From Capitulum mitella (lineage: Eukaryota; Arthropoda; Thecostraca; Pollicipedomorpha; Pollicipedidae): a DNA stretch of 64,000 nt. The DNA lies in the NCBI GenBank assembly GCA_030062745.1, contig CP099848.1, positions 22,818,378 to 22,882,377 on the forward strand, written 5' to 3'. Positions 33,776 through 46,400 of this stretch are shown here, in pieces; position 1 is the first letter of the stretch; each line of letters starts with the position of its first letter. Both the position numbers and the translations under genes were made by a program. The notes under the pieces were generated by a model. The model did no database searches and was not told the DNA's origin. It worked only from the letters and a program-made list of their open reading frames with translations.

Positions 33776-34792
33776 TTAACGCTACTCCCGGCAGGGGGGC
33801 TGAATCCGCCCCCTCGGCTTTTTTGCTTTCCAGTTCCAGGGTTTTTGACGCAGCTATAGCAAAATAGTTGGGCAATGCGCAAATACAATTTTGTTTATCT
33901 GAGGTCACTTTACAAGGTCAGGTCAAGGTCAAAAGTCAGCATTTGCTTTTACAGTAATAATTTTGGCGCTATTTTCCAAATGCCAAACCCGTAATCTATA
34001 TGACGTAGAAGGGTGCCCTCTACTTGTGTATCACGTTTCAGCCTGATATCAGCGCGGGTCACGGAGCTATGACCTAAAATGTCAGTTCGCGTACCCTATA
34101 TCGCAATAGCCGTAAAATGAAATTTTTGAAACAGAGTGAATTTAAATGATTGAAAACGTTTACAGGTAATATTAAATCCACACGAGATCATGTCAGGTGA
34201 TTCCAAGGTCACTGGAGGTCATTTAAGGCCAAAGCTCACAAGCTGATTTGAAAAGCATATGACCATGGCAGGTCCCCCTTTTTCATGTCCCTAGCACCGC
34301 CTATGCTAACATTATACGAATATTGTAATACGATTTGCACTTCTTTAGCATAACATGATTAGCAGAAGACAAAAAAGGCTCTTTTACTTTTTTTGTTCAC
34401 TCATTTGTTGAAAAACTAATCCTATTTTCGAAACCCTGTGAACGCCTTTGAATGTTCTAAAAAAAATCTAATATGTGTACCAATGGTAAAAGTCACATCC
34501 ATAATCTCTCGATTCATACCAGTTTCATCGAAATTGGTCCATAAACGACGGAGTTATAAGAAGTCCAAAAGTCCCCCATTTTGATATTTTTGCCCCCCCC
34601 CCCACTGTATCCACCCCTTTCAAAATTTTGAAGTTATTTTTTCTTAAAGTGTAGTTTACGTCATGGCAAATCGATTGCCGTTTGTTGGAATTTGGTGAAA
34701 TCGGATGAGTAGTTCTCGAGATCTCAGGGGGGCCGAATCCGTCTCACCTGCCGGGAATCGGCCATACCGTAGCCCTCAGGGGATAGGGTTAA
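33776..34792 (-). mobile_element. TTAA-flanked non-autonomous element B (piggyBac-like ends)
   Basis: Reverse-oriented, diverged copy of the element at 16200-17423. The TTAA flanks are at 33776-33779 and 34789-34792. Shared interior landmarks include a GACTTCTTATAACTCCGT word near 34545-34565, a GAATCGAGAGATTATGGA word near 34500 and GACCTTGACCTGACCTTG near 33915-33935. It is about 200 bp shorter than copy A, missing part of the segment near copy A's right end. No ORF. Confidence 0.7.
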
Positions 34793-34984
34793 ATTATGTT
34801 TACGCGTCAGGTTTCACGAAGCATCCACATTCTCTGTTTCAAGCTGCGTACGGTGGCGCTCAGAGATTGGGCGTTACATGAAAACGACATCCGGCCAGAA
34901 TTCTGTGTGTGTGCAGACTGCGTTATCATTAGACATACCTAACTTTTTATTAAGAGTGCGTCACTCTAAGTGTTGATGACGGAG

Positions 34985-35115
34985 GGAATGTTCAGACATT
35001 TCTGAACGTTCTCATATTTTATATTCAACTTGTATGCATAAACTTTTCGTGGTTGAATGTTCGGACATTCCTGAGTCTGCCCATGGTATTTAATATTCAA
35101 CAGGTATCCACGAAC
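34985..35115 (+). repeat. two-copy repeat around GTTC(A/G)GACATT near-palindrome
   Basis: GAATGTTCAGACATTTCTGA and GAATGTTCGGACATTCCTGA start about 70 bp apart, each followed by ATATTCAAC. The core is a near-palindrome. Confidence 0.7.
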
Positions 35116-35223
35116 AACAGGTTTTTGCGTTTACTTACTAAATATATCGGAGGCCCTGGTGCGACTTTTTCTCAGCTGTGAAACCGTAAACATGCAACTG
35201 GAGTCATTTCAAGTTCCTCCAGA

Positions 35224-35480
35224 CAGGGACGTAGCTAGGAGGGAAGGGGCCATGCCCCCCGAGCCAAGCGGTCTACGCTGGATATTGAACTATTTCGCAG
35301 GAATACGGAATAGTGGATCATATACATGCCACAAAATCAAACATTATGTTTTCCCGCGCGTTTAATATGAGGCAAATTACATAAAATTGTTGCCTTTTTT
35401 CATAAATTTTTCATATGCCAGTGGCATATGACAACATTTGACATTTACCCCACCCCCTGAGGACAATTCTGGTTACGTGC
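35224..35480 (-). mobile_element. second copy of the 261-bp TIR element
   Basis: The reverse complement aligns over its length with 1135-1395: GTAACCAG start, CATATGCCA-C-TGGCATATG palindrome (35412-35430), ATGTATATGATC, and a TAGCTACGTCCCTGTCTG end. The palindrome arms are identical in both copies while the central base differs. No coding content. Confidence 0.75.
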
Positions 35481-35552
35481 CAGCATCCATAAGTTGTGAA
35501 TTCTGCGAGGTTCCGATTGGCGTCACTTGAACGTTTGCACGCCCAACTCTTG

Positions 35553-35610
35553 AGATCACGGTGGTTCTCGGAACCCCGGACGGCGAAGTGTGGGATCCAG
35601 AGCCCCTGCA
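35553..35610 (+). other. candidate exon with consensus donor
   Basis: A short open stretch, EITVVLGTPDGEVWDPEPLQ, ends in CAG followed by GTAAGT, a consensus 5' splice site. No long upstream frame exists and no partner exon was found. The antisense frame is also open (35473-35718), so strand is uncertain. Confidence 0.2.
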
Positions 35611-35744
35611 GGTAAGTCTCCTCATCACCGTCGGACGTCTCGGTACCGCCGCTAACCTCTCGGAGAGGAACGAACGCCAGCGGCTTCCAGTTCCCGCGTT
35701 AAGCCAGCCGCGTCGCATGGAAACGAAAACTGCAACAGAAACAG

Positions 35745-35750
35745 TTTATT
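35745..35750 (-). promoter_or_regulatory. candidate poly(A) signal
   Basis: AATAAA on the minus strand, about 450 bp beyond the stop codon of the lectin-like gene. Plausible but unproven. Confidence 0.35.
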
Positions 35751-36202
35751 GCAACAAAAAAAGAAAAAAACGAAAGGAAGGTCTAACAATGACGATCTCC
35801 TAAACTCACAAACGCTGACAAAAAAGCATGAGAACGCGCAGTTTTAAATCAAGAAAATTTGCCTTCGCAATCGGCTAGCTTTCTGGAAATGCAACATGGC
35901 GCGCACTCGCCTCGACCGCAAGGAGAAGCGATCAGAAGTCCGAGTGCATCGGCAGAGGCTGCCGCGCCCAGTTACGTCGTCACAGACGCAGCGTCGTTTT
36001 CGTGCGTGACGGCGCAGACTGCGACGGGGAGAAACCAGCCGCCGATACGGGAAAACAGGACCGAAGCGCGGCGAGGTGTGGCGAATCTTTACCAGCTGCC
36101 GGCTCGAACTGCGTGGTCAGTCTGGACAGTCTTGTGCCGCTGAAGAAGGTCCGGGCGGGGCGACGGCGTCCGCTCGCTCTGCCTGGCGCGCCATGGCGCT
36201 TC

Positions 36203-37054
36203 TCAGCCTTGCAAAACCGGCTTAACGTGGCACACGAGCGAGTGCTCATGGCTGCAGGTGTGCATGTACATCCCAGTGCTCTTGATGGACACGCAGGACA
36301 AAGAACCCTCGTAGAGGACGCCGTTGGAGAACCAGCTGCCCTTGAGCGTCACCAGCCGGCCGGTGACCACGTCGAGGAAGGCATTCCTGGTCGGCTCGTA
36401 CTTGATGCCCAGGAAGGTGTAGCTGCCCCTGTCGGCGACCCAGGTCTTGAGGAAGGCGATGCTTTCGTCGGCCAGCGGCACGGCGAACGTGGCGTCCGGG
36501 TTGATCTCGCGACAGCGGGCGTTGCCCTGGATGTGGGGCACCAGCGGACTGATCTGGAAGTAGTAGAGTACGGAGTCCGGACCCACGGCATATTCGATGT
36601 TTGCTGTGGAAGGGACAACGCCGCTCGTGGGAAGCGCCGTCGTCTCTGGCCCCGCCGCCGTCGCCGTCTCCGCCGTCGTCTCTATCATGGCTGTCGTCGC
36701 CGCCGCCGTGGTGCTGGCGGTGCCGCCGGTGCTGGTCGCCGACGGCGCTGTCGGCAAGCCGGGCGGCAGCGGCGGCCCGGCCGCGTCGTCCCGGTACAGC
36801 GGCTGCCAGAACAGCGCGTCGGCGGCGGCCGGCACCGGCCATAACACGCAAAGCGGCGGCACCCCGGCGCGCGCCCAGGCGTAGCAGGCCGCCCGGAGGC
36901 CGCAGAGCACGGCGCACTGGGCCGCCGAGTCCAGCGGGGCCGAGAACAGCGGCGTCCGGCCGCGCGCCCGCAGCGCCAGCGAGTAGGACCGGTCGGCGCC
37001 GGCCGGCGCCGCCAGCAGCGCCAGTGCCAGGGCCAGCGTCGGCAGTGACTCCAT
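36203..37054 (-). CDS. secreted PAN-like plus C-type-lectin-like protein, 283 aa
   Basis: Single-exon gene. I chose the start at 37054 (MESLPTLALALALLAAPAGA) because it opens with a clear signal peptide. A further in-frame ATG 19 codons upstream precedes sequence with no signal character. Residues about 24-73 have four cysteines in a QCAVLC..ACYAW...LCVLW pattern, like a PAN/apple module. Residues about 90-145 are Thr/Ala/Pro-rich, a likely O-glycosylated linker. Residues about 150-279 are C-type-lectin-like: RCREI, the FLGIK strand, a W-F turn, LSCVSI, and HTC...LVCHV, giving the four canonical disulphide cysteines. Classical calcium/sugar motifs (EPN, WND) are not seen, so binding may be carbohydrate-independent. 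It should act outside the cell, perhaps in recognition or adhesion; that is inference. Codons are extremely GC-rich, and long ORFs on the opposite strand are shadows. Confidence 0.75.
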   Translation of the reverse strand: MESLPTLALALALLAAPAGADRSYSLALRARGRTPLFSAPLDSAAQCAVLCGLRAACYAWARAGVPPLCVLWPVPAAADALFWQPLYRDDAAGPPLPPGLPTAPSATSTGGTASTTAAATTAMIETTAETATAAGPETTALPTSGVVPSTANIEYAVGPDSVLYYFQISPLVPHIQGNARCREINPDATFAVPLADESIAFLKTWVADRGSYTFLGIKYEPTRNAFLDVVTGRLVTLKGSWFSNGVLYEGSLSCVSIKSTGMYMHTCSHEHSLVCHVKPVLQG

Positions 37055-37129
37055 GCCGGGCGTCGACGGAACGCGGCGGCCGCTCTGGATGGGCCGATAG
37101 CCTGGCAGCACCCCGGACCTTAAACTGGA

Positions 37130-37335
37130 GGTAAAGCTGGGCTGGGATTGAACCTGGGCTGGAGAAGGAGCAGGGTGTGGGCCCGGAGCGAGGTCTGGAG
37201 TTGGAGCGGAACTCGAAACGGTACCGGAGCAGGACCTGGACCTGGAGCTGGACCCGGGGGTGGAGTAGGGGCTACGCTGTACCTGGCGCGGGGCCTAGAA
37301 CTGGGCCCAGAGCTGGGCACGGAGCCTGAGTGAGC
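37130..37335 (-). repeat. GGAGCTGGACC-type minisatellite upstream of the lectin-like gene
   Basis: Degenerate 6/12-bp units (GGACCT, GGAGCT, GGCCCGG) just 5' of the lectin-like gene. The minus-strand reading would be Pro-Ala-Gly-rich but continues no gene. It may overlap the gene's promoter. Confidence 0.6.
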
Positions 37336-39159
37336 TGGACGCCGTCCGGCGGCCGTGTGGCCGTCAGCGCCCGCGCTGCCGCTCCGGCCGTGTTGAGCCG
37401 TCTCCCGGCGACCGCCCTCACGTCAACAACAGCAGCGGGGGGCAGGGACCCGCCCGACAGCGAGGGGAAGGGGAGTCCTCCTGAGAGCGGCGGGTCGAGG
37501 AAGTCTGTCCGACAATGGGCAGGGAGAAGAATGCTCCCGACAGCTGAAGTTCCCTGACAGTGGAAATGGGGGTGACGCTGTCCGAAGGGGTGAACGGTCC
37601 GTTCGCGGCGTCACGGTGCTCAAAGTACGTTGAACATGTGACGAACAAGACGTAATTTGTAAGGCATCGCGAAAAACTGCCAGAACTGACCTCATCAGTG
37701 TACAGGACAAGTCATAGATGCCTGAACAAGAGTCTGCGGGGGACAATGACTTCGACATGCTTCTTTTACATATGTCGAGGCATGAAAAGCATTTCCCCAG
37801 AACCCGCCAGTACGCCCCCACCCTTTCCAAGGTCTTTACACGTATGGGCAGGGATGTCCATTTCGAACTTTTGAGAGAGGTGACCTCTCGGCCTTAGCAC
37901 GAATCTGTTGCATTTTAACATCGGACGTCATTAAACCGGTCTCTTCTGGGTGGCTGCATCGATATCCATCGAACGCGCGCGCTTAGCCCGAAAATTATTT
38001 TCGTCTGGCGTTGCCTGGCACCTCCGCCGGCATGGCGACCACTGCAGCATTCAAAAATCGTCTGTGCCATCCCCGACAACGGACGCCACGTGCCCGAGCT
38101 CGCGCACCTCACCTAGATCAGAGGCAGCGTTACAAGGCCTCTCGACTGCGCTGCGGAGACACGACACTCGGCGCGCCGCGATGCCGTAGTTTGCTGCTGT
38201 TCAATGTAACGTCGAGCGAGGCCGCACGAACTAGAGATTGTGCCGTAATTCTGCTGCGAGCGTTTAATTCCTTCCCTAGACGGGGGTGAGCGCGAGGCAG
38301 ACGCTATATTGTCGGAGAGCCAGCCGAATGATGCTCCTGAAGGCAGCTGTACTATTCCTCTACTTTCCTTGTGCATATGGAGTCTGTCATAAATGAGTTA
38401 ATGCGTAACAGCGATATGCCAATGCGAGCAGATGATATGCCAAGTAACAGCAGCTGGTGGATATGATCTGGTAAGTTCGTTGTAATACGCCCACAAACCG
38501 GACGACCCTTTTCGTGTTCCTATTTTCTCGTACAAAAAAAAAACATCCGAGGCCGTGAATATTGGCGTTTATTCGCCAAAGGCAATCTCAAGGAGACAGC
38601 AACACAAGGGCAATGCTCGCTTAAACAGCGGGGAATGGAGCCAGTGGAATGCGATACGATGCCAGCATGGCGTGACAGTGTACGAAATGCCTAGATTTCG
38701 CAGAGAATCAACAATAAAAGGCGTGAAATATGCTTCGATAAAAAAAAACGTACGTCGAAACACACAAAAAACGCATATGCCACTTTCTAGGTCATTTAGT
38801 CGCTACGAAATTTATGAAGACATGGTCCTAAAGGACAATCAGCTGCTAAAAACTACGCACTCAAAACTCAACAAACGCCTTCGTCGTAGCACTTCGACCA
38901 GAAGACTGGTTACCGACCGACTAGTATCACATTCCGTCATCACAGGACTTATTGCATCCAGCACGACAGCCCGGCAACAAACAGCACACCTTCACAGCGC
39001 CAGACCGCCAAACTGAATCCCGCCGCGCTGACATGCTGTCGATATTTGATAGCACACATTCAAGACGCGTCGCGTTATTGCTACTAAATTCGTTGCCACA
39101 GGGTGTGTGAGAAGCACTGTTCCCACCCGTTACGCGCATGCAAATTCCGTGCATATCAT
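37336..39159. other. intergenic between lectin-like gene and KIAA0513 homologue
   Basis: No supportable gene. A 153-codon plus-strand ORF at 38555-39016 lacks domains. TTTATT at about 38565 (AATAAA in reverse) could serve a long 3' UTR of the KIAA0513-like gene. Confidence 0.35.
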
Positions 39160-39510
39160 GCACAGCAGACCACCGTAAACGCAGGGTCGTAGGGCCGAGC
39201 CTTTGAATCGGTCCACCGCCGCTGTAGCACTGAATGGCCGTGCCCTCCCGCCCACAGCACTGGCGAGCCGCTGTACCACACCTCTTCACCAGCGGACGAC
39301 CGTAACCGCAGACCACTGCACCAGCGGACCACGGTAAAAGCAGACCAATAAACTACTGGACCATTGTACGTGCAGACTACTGTGCCAACGGATCAACCAT
39401 ACAACAGACCTCTGTACCAGCACGCCGCAGTACCAGAGGACCACTGAAACACCTGGCCGTCGTGTGAGCGGACCACTAAACCACCAGACCATCGTACAAC
39501 AGCAGCCAAG
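39160..39510 (+). repeat. degenerate short tandem array, GACCACTGNACCAGCG-type
   Basis: About 15-bp degenerate units (CAGACCACTGCACCAGCGG, GACCACGGTAAAAGCA, CTACTGTGCCAACGG) over some 350 bp. They lie downstream of the KIAA0513-like gene on its strand, possibly in its 3' UTR. Confidence 0.65.
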
Positions 39511-40359
39511 CGTCGACGACCGAACCGAACGCCGGCGGTAATGCTTTGGCCCTGGCTACTAAAAAGCGGTGCTTGGGTTGTCACTGGTGATGGGGTTTCA
39601 CGACCCTCTCGAGCGCCAGTCACGGCGCGCCGCAGCCTTTCATATCGGCTGCCACGGGGAAGGCAGAACGCCAGCGCTAAAGGGAACATTCCACGTCGGT
39701 CGACTTTTCAGAAATGGGTTCCGGCTGCTCGTAAGAAACGTCGCTAATCACGTTGCGTTTTCCGCATTTTGCTTCTGGGAAATAATGAGAAGCCCTATGA
39801 AATGTACTTGATTAAAAACTGCGAGCATATTCTGACGCCGCCCACCACTGGTCGCGCAGCATGAATCTTTGTTAAAGTTCCCTGGTTTGTGTCTGCTCGT
39901 GTCGTCATGCAACCACCGACAGAAACAACGACAAATGAGACACGGAATGTTCCTAGTAAAAAGCTCCGAAGCACCGCACATTACGGCTTTGAGGCATAAA
40001 CGGCGTCAGAAAATGAGACCTGACACGCGAGCTACAAGCTGGCTACAAAAGACCAAAATACGCGCTTTCGGTAGAACACATCCTTCGATGTCGGCTCGGT
40101 ACGACCCGCCGTCGCCTGCTGGGTCCTGATTACGGTCGGACTGTCTGGGGGCTGAACGGAGACGGAGGCGGCCGAGGCCAGCAGCGGCGCCGACGTCGCA
40201 GAATGCCGCCGTGAAACCATGTCGGCACGTACACAGGGACGCTGCCCCTCCCAACGTACGGACCGGCAAAAGGGGAGCGGCAAGGATCTGCGACGCAGGA
40301 AGCACCGTCTCCCGCGAATCAGGGGGCCTCTGCGCGTAGGTGGCCGCCGTCAAATGAAA

Positions 40360-40439
40360 CTAGGATCGGTGGGACGTGATGGTGCTCACGCTGCCCGAGT
40401 ACATGCCGTCAATGTTGTCCCGCAGGAGACTCAGCTGAT
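40360..40439 (-). CDS. KIAA0513: KIAA0513 homologue exon 9, terminal (residues 387-412)
   Basis: [20 protein letters not shown], then TSHRS and the stop TAG at 40362-40360. Acceptor CTGCGTTCCAG. The tail after DNI is specific to this lineage. Confidence 0.88.
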
Positions 40440-43400
40440 CTGGAACGCAGCGGGAACGCAGCGTCAGTCAACTGCCGGATTCCACTGCCAGGCCCTGACT
40501 GTCAGGACAACTGCCAGAATCACCGTCACGACCTGACAGCAGCAAAGCCAGGACCTGAATGTCGTGACCATTTGAGAAAAATTAAACGGACTGTTTGCAA
40601 TGAAATACCGAAAAGGGATGATTGATTATGGAAACGGATTCGACTGTAATGAACATGCAGCAGAAAAATATCAATTTAACTTAACGAGCACTACCCACTG
40701 TTAATGCCCGGGTCATTTGTAGTTTGCAGATCAAACGAAGGTGCAAACGCTGCCGCCCTTCAAAACCAAGTCCGCTAACAGTGGCCGTAACCGAATCTCG
40801 CGGCATACATTTACGCCTTCAGTAAGGGAACACCACCTGCACAATGCCACTGGAATGTATAATGCCGCCGCCAGCTCCTGGGCCAATCCACGGTCCGTCC
40901 CACCCACCTTCTCGCAGGTTGGCGATGGCGCTCTGCTTCCTCAGGAACTCCATGCACAGGTCCTTGGGCAGGCCCAGGGCGAACATGTTGTGCGTGAAGG
41001 TCCTGGAACAGAGGCACGGCGGCGGTCGGATGGCCTACTGCCGGTCTGGCGTTCACACGAGCAGCCGTCTTCTCTGGCCGCTGGCGACGCCTCGACCACG
41101 ATATCCTGGTAATATTTTGACTGGTGACTTCGCGAACGACCGGTGATAACTTTCTGGCCCTCGCTGACCGCGCCGTGTCGATGCTTTCTACGGACCGCTA
41201 TTGACAACTAAACCTGACAACTGTTTAGACCACATCTAAGCAAAGCATCACTGAAAGCCCCCGTCAGTGAGCCTGTTTCGGCGGCTGCCGCTGACACAGC
41301 GACGCGAACTCCGGCGCCTCTCCGTGCGGCTCCGGCCAGCCCGAGGTCGCCAGTCACCCCCACCTCCCCAGACCCAGCCACCCGAGACAGCGCCGGCCGG
41401 CGGCGGCCGCGCCCCACCGGCCCCGCAGGAGCGGCGCTGCGCCCCCTCGCCCCAGCACTCCCGGCGCTGACCCCAGCTGGCCGAAGGTGATGTTCTGCTG
41501 GTAGCTGACGTCGTCGGCCGGCGCGGTGACGTCGCCGTCCGTCAGTTGCTGACGCGTCGGCACCGGCCGGTTGGAGCGCTCCGCCTGGGGGCGGGACAGG
41601 TTGGGCCAGGTCAGGTCAGGTCAGGTCAGGTCAGGCCCGGCCCGGCCTGCTCCATTGCACACATCACGTTTAAATACACTCAGTTTCTCACCGTCCTTTC
41701 AATGCCGTGTCATCCAGCCCTAGTCACGTGACTTCCCCTCCAACCTCCATCATACCTGAACCAACGAACTTAGCCATTGAGCTTCTCATTACGGTGTCGT
41801 GCAACCGACGCGATTTTTTTCCCCGGAAAATCGTCGGGTTCGAATCAACTATCAACCTGCTATGATGTATGGCTAGTGTCGAAACAGGACAAAGGTTAAT
41901 GTCAGTGTTACTTCCCTTCGCACTGGTACCGTCCGTGAAGATGGCACATCATTGTTTAACAGGTATTTTCCATCCGATTTTAATCTGTGATCTTCGCCGT
42001 TGTCGTGAGCGACCCGCCGCCCATTTCGGCATTTGAAATAGACTTCCAGTTCTGAACGTAGCGGATACAACCGAACAGACCTTGACACCAGAATGAAGCA
42101 TCCCACCGATCAGCACACACCAACTTCATCAAATTGTAACTGCATCCCTCTGGTTTTTGTCGTTCCACAGACATTCCCAAGAAACTAACGGAAGTGTCGG
42201 CCTAGCCCTGTTATTTCATCAGCAAATTCCCGCCGTCAGAAATTCCCCCGCTTTGGCGGAAGCAGAGGTCCGGCACCTGAAGAGCGTCGAAGAAGGCGGC
42301 GTTCCAGAACCTTATGCTCTGCCAGATGCTCTGCTGGCCGAGGAACTCGTGCAGGTACTGTTTCTTGGTCGGGTTGTTACCAACTGGAACAGCAGGCAGG
42401 TCTTGTCACCTATACACCAATGGAGGGCGATCGAATAAAAGAAAAGAAACCAGTCGCGGGCCAACATGACTCGACCAGGCCACGGGTCGACGAGGTGGCG
42501 GTCAGCCGACAGTGAGGTGGTGCCCAGCCGGGGTAGCCGCGCCTATTGACCAGGCGGCCGGCAGCCGGCGCCGCCGCACGACGCCGCCCGCGCTCGGCTG
42601 TCCCAAGCTCCGCCTGTTGCCCCCTCCGCGTTGTTTGCCGCGGTGCAGCGACACTGCGTGTAGCCGTCAACAGACGGTGCCCTCCAATGGCCGGCCTAAT
42701 GGTCGGGCGGCGATAACTGATGGCCCCGGCGGCGAACGGTGAAGGAGCCGGCGCCGGCCCTGGCGCCGGGACGTCACGGTCCGGCCCGCAGCTCGACACG
42801 GTTCGAGCGGCCATTCCCCGTCCGCCAGCGGCCACACCGCTGCGTCCACGCAGGCGCTTAGTCGCGACGCCAGTGCAACGGCCTTTGGCTGGGAAAGCCG
42901 GGCATACAGGCTAGTGTGGTCCGATTTTTCGCACAAAGGCAGAGCCTTCCATGCCCAGTAAGTGCAGCCCACCCAACGCCTTTCACCGAGTAACAGGGCG
43001 TCGGCCCGTGATTACGTGCGACGGACGTTCGGCGAAAATATCCAAAGGAGCCATGGTGTCCACAGTAAGCCCAAAACATCGGTACCATCAATAAATCATC
43101 CGCCGAACACCTCAAAGAAGCTATAAAGTGATCGTCAGGTATAACCCCATTGATGCATGGTCAAATAATGTGTTCAGCATGATTATCCTTAGCTACCCGT
43201 TCATAAGGAAAGCTATGTCGTGCAAAGCAACGACAAGAGCTTTCGATAACACTAAACGGCAACTAGAGCTCACTGAGAGCAAGCGAACCAGAGCAGGGGT
43301 GGGATTAGAGCCAGAAGGGGGAGGAAAGGGAAAGACAGAGAGGAGCGAGAAGGGCAGGGGGAGTCTGCAGTCTGCAGGAGATAGAACGACAGGGTGGAAG

Positions 43401-46400
43401 GAGGACGAGAGACAGGGTCCAGTGGACAAGGAGAAAGAAAAAGAGAAGAAACATGTCAGTACGTTCGGTTCGGCCAGCATTTACCTGGAAAGGGCGGCAG
43501 TCTATTTAAAACAAGAATGCCGGCAGCAAACTACCTATCATCAATCACGTAAGAAACAGCACCCGTTCGCCACATGTTCTGCAAATGGGCACCAGCCACC
43601 AAATCGCGGAGCACACCGCAGCCGGTCTCACCCCTGTGGTAGAAGGTGAAGCACATGTTCATGAGCGACTTGGCCGGGCCGAAATCCTCCGCCTGTCCGC
43701 ACTCGAACAGGGCCAGGGCGAAGTACTGCACCAGCGAGTAGAAGGTGGACTCGCCGACGCAGCGGTGCCGGCCGCGCTCGTGGTTGACGAAGCGGGCGAA
43801 CCAGGCGCGGCCGGCCTCAGTCTGGCGGCAGAAACGGCGCGGCCGGCCCGTCACAGCGCGCCGTCACGCCCGTCACGGGGCGGCGGAGAGGCGTCACGCC
43901 AGGCAGGGAGCGGCGGAACGCTGTCGCATCGGCAGGCGATCACGGAGCGGCAGACGCCGCCGCACTCTGGGAGGAGAACGGTCGACAGCTGGCACACCGC
44001 AAAACGGCACCGAGATGTCAGATATCTTTAAACATTTACTCCTTACCAGCATGCCTATACTGTGTAGCGTAAAGCGTCCATAACACAACGCTGCGGTAAA
44101 TATTCGTAGAATAACGCAAACAACGACACAAGTGATTCACTCCGCGTTACGAATAACGTTTACGATGGCGCTAACGTGTATTTCGACGACACAGAGACAG
44201 AAAAATGGCGATACAAATTTCAAATCCGTGATACATATAACGCTACACACAAAGTTCCAACAGACCGACGTCGACCAGGCCCATGGTCAGCCTGACACGG
44301 AAACGGGAGCACCTACCCGAACCAGCTCGCCGAAGCGGGCCTTTTCCTCCAGCGTGATGTCGGCCGAGCTGCTGAAGAGCTTCTGGACAAACTGCTTCAT
44401 GTAGTCGTGACTCTCGGCGGCGGCCGAGTCGGCGCTGCTGTCGCCGCTCAGGTCAGAGGACACCGAGCGCAGCGAGCCCTCCGAGTCTGCCGACAGGACA
44501 AACGGAGCCGTCACGGGCCGTCTGGTCTGCTGTCAGGACAAGCTGAGCTATCTCAGGGTCTCACGGGCTGACGCAGACTTGGTCTCACGGCACACGGTGC
44601 GCAGGACAAGCAGAAATATCGAGTCTGACAGCAGATGGCGCGCATGACAATCACGGCCCTGAGGGTCCGACGACATATGGCGCACATAGCCCACGGGCAT
44701 CAGGGCATGGCAGCGGAGAAAACAAACGGAAGTCCTCCGTTTCCGGCGATGCGCCGAATATCTATCACCAGCAGAGAAAACACACCGTAGTCTTCCGTTT
44801 CAGGCGATACGCCGAACATTTATCACCGAGACACGTCCGACCTTTAGCAACAACTCATCGCCGGAACCACCTCGCTCACAATGAACAACTCTCACACCCC
44901 TCTGTACCAATACGTGGGAAAAGGGAGAACAATTTCCCACGGGTGGTCTGACAACGGTGAAATGCGTCCGATGGGTGAATCCGAGACGCCCGTCACCGAC
45001 ACCAGGCGACCGCCAGAGCCGCGGCCGCGGTCAGCACGTGCAGGATAGTGGCGCAGGCAGGCGTCCGCCCGCAGTGTGACCGGCACCTTAAGACCCCGCC
45101 AGCAACAAGAGTGGAAGCCTGAGAGCCGCACATAAGGTCATCACCCCCACCCTGAAGTCGGGCCTTAATATTCAGCACTCGAGGGTCACTGTCTCTGGAA
45201 CGCCACGCGAGCCACAGTCAGTGACTGGAGCATACCTTTCCACAGTAATGGGTCCATGGACAAGTCATTTTCGTAAATCTAGCCGCGAATATATTCAGGC
45301 TATACACGTGGACGTAGCGACAAAGCCGTATTTATCAACGCTGACGACTTGGTGCAACGGAGCAAGAGTTTACGGGCTTCCTGTATATTTTGATGTCATC
45401 AGTCATAGCAAAACCGTTTGCAAAATAAATTGCCGCCATCATTTACTTTGTAATGAAAACTGATTACCGTAAGTCATGCCGCGGCACACAGGCAACACGT
45501 TGCAACTTAGCACGTACCGACAGGAGTACCAGCAAACAAACAATACAGGGACAGCCCGACAAAGGCCGAATACCCCGCCCAGTCAAGAATGATAACAATA
45601 ATCAGCACAACCACTACAGAAAACAACTGTCCGCCACGACTGGCGGAAACGTCAATCCCAATCAGCCGGTCACTACCACACCAGCATCGGCGTGTCACCA
45701 GCTGCTACCACAGCAGCAGCAGAGAACGACCAGCTGTTACCACCGCACCAACAACGAACCACCAGCTGGCATCCCAACCGCGGCTGCAACCGGCCACCAG
45801 CTGCCACCCCAAACAGCAGCAATAGTGGGCCAACAGCTGCCACTCCAACAGCAGCCTTAGTGAGACAACAGTTGCCAACACAGCAGCGGCAGCGGGCCAC
45901 CAGCTCCCATTCCAAACAGCAGGGGCAGCGGGCCACCAGCTGCCATCCCAAACAGCAGCGGCAGCAGGCCACCAGCTGTCACCACAGCAGCAGCGGCAAC
46001 AACAACAACAACGGCAACAACAACCAGTTGCCATCCCAAACAGTAGCGGCAGCAGCGGGCCACCAGCTGGCACCGCAGCAGGAGCGGCGCAGCCCCTCAC
46101 CGATCAGAGCCATGTCGCTGGAGCTGGGTGCCGGCCGAGGATGGCGACACGTGCACACGCTGACAGTGGCACGCCTCTGCGTCCCGGCCAGGGCACGGCC
46201 CAGATACGGCCGGCCACTATCGGCCGCCGACCGATAGTGCCGACCGGAAAATCCGCCCCGCCCAACACCTGGCGGTACAACCACGGGGAGACGTGCACCA
46301 CTGACCACCTGGTGGCATCCCCACGGAGTGACCCGTCCGAAACGGCGTCACACGGAAAGGACGCCTCTGGCTGACAGCACGTGAGGTACCCATGGACCGC

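Noticed and set aside
36002..36844. 280-codon plus-strand ORF
   Set aside because: It lies opposite the lectin-like gene in very GC-rich DNA where stops are rare. It has no signal peptide or domain.
38555..39016. 153-codon plus-strand ORF
   Set aside because: Basic, low-complexity-like composition, with no domain or splice context. Probably chance.
41820..41850. GGGTTCGAATC word resembling a tRNA T-arm
   Set aside because: No acceptor stem or anticodon arm can be paired around it.
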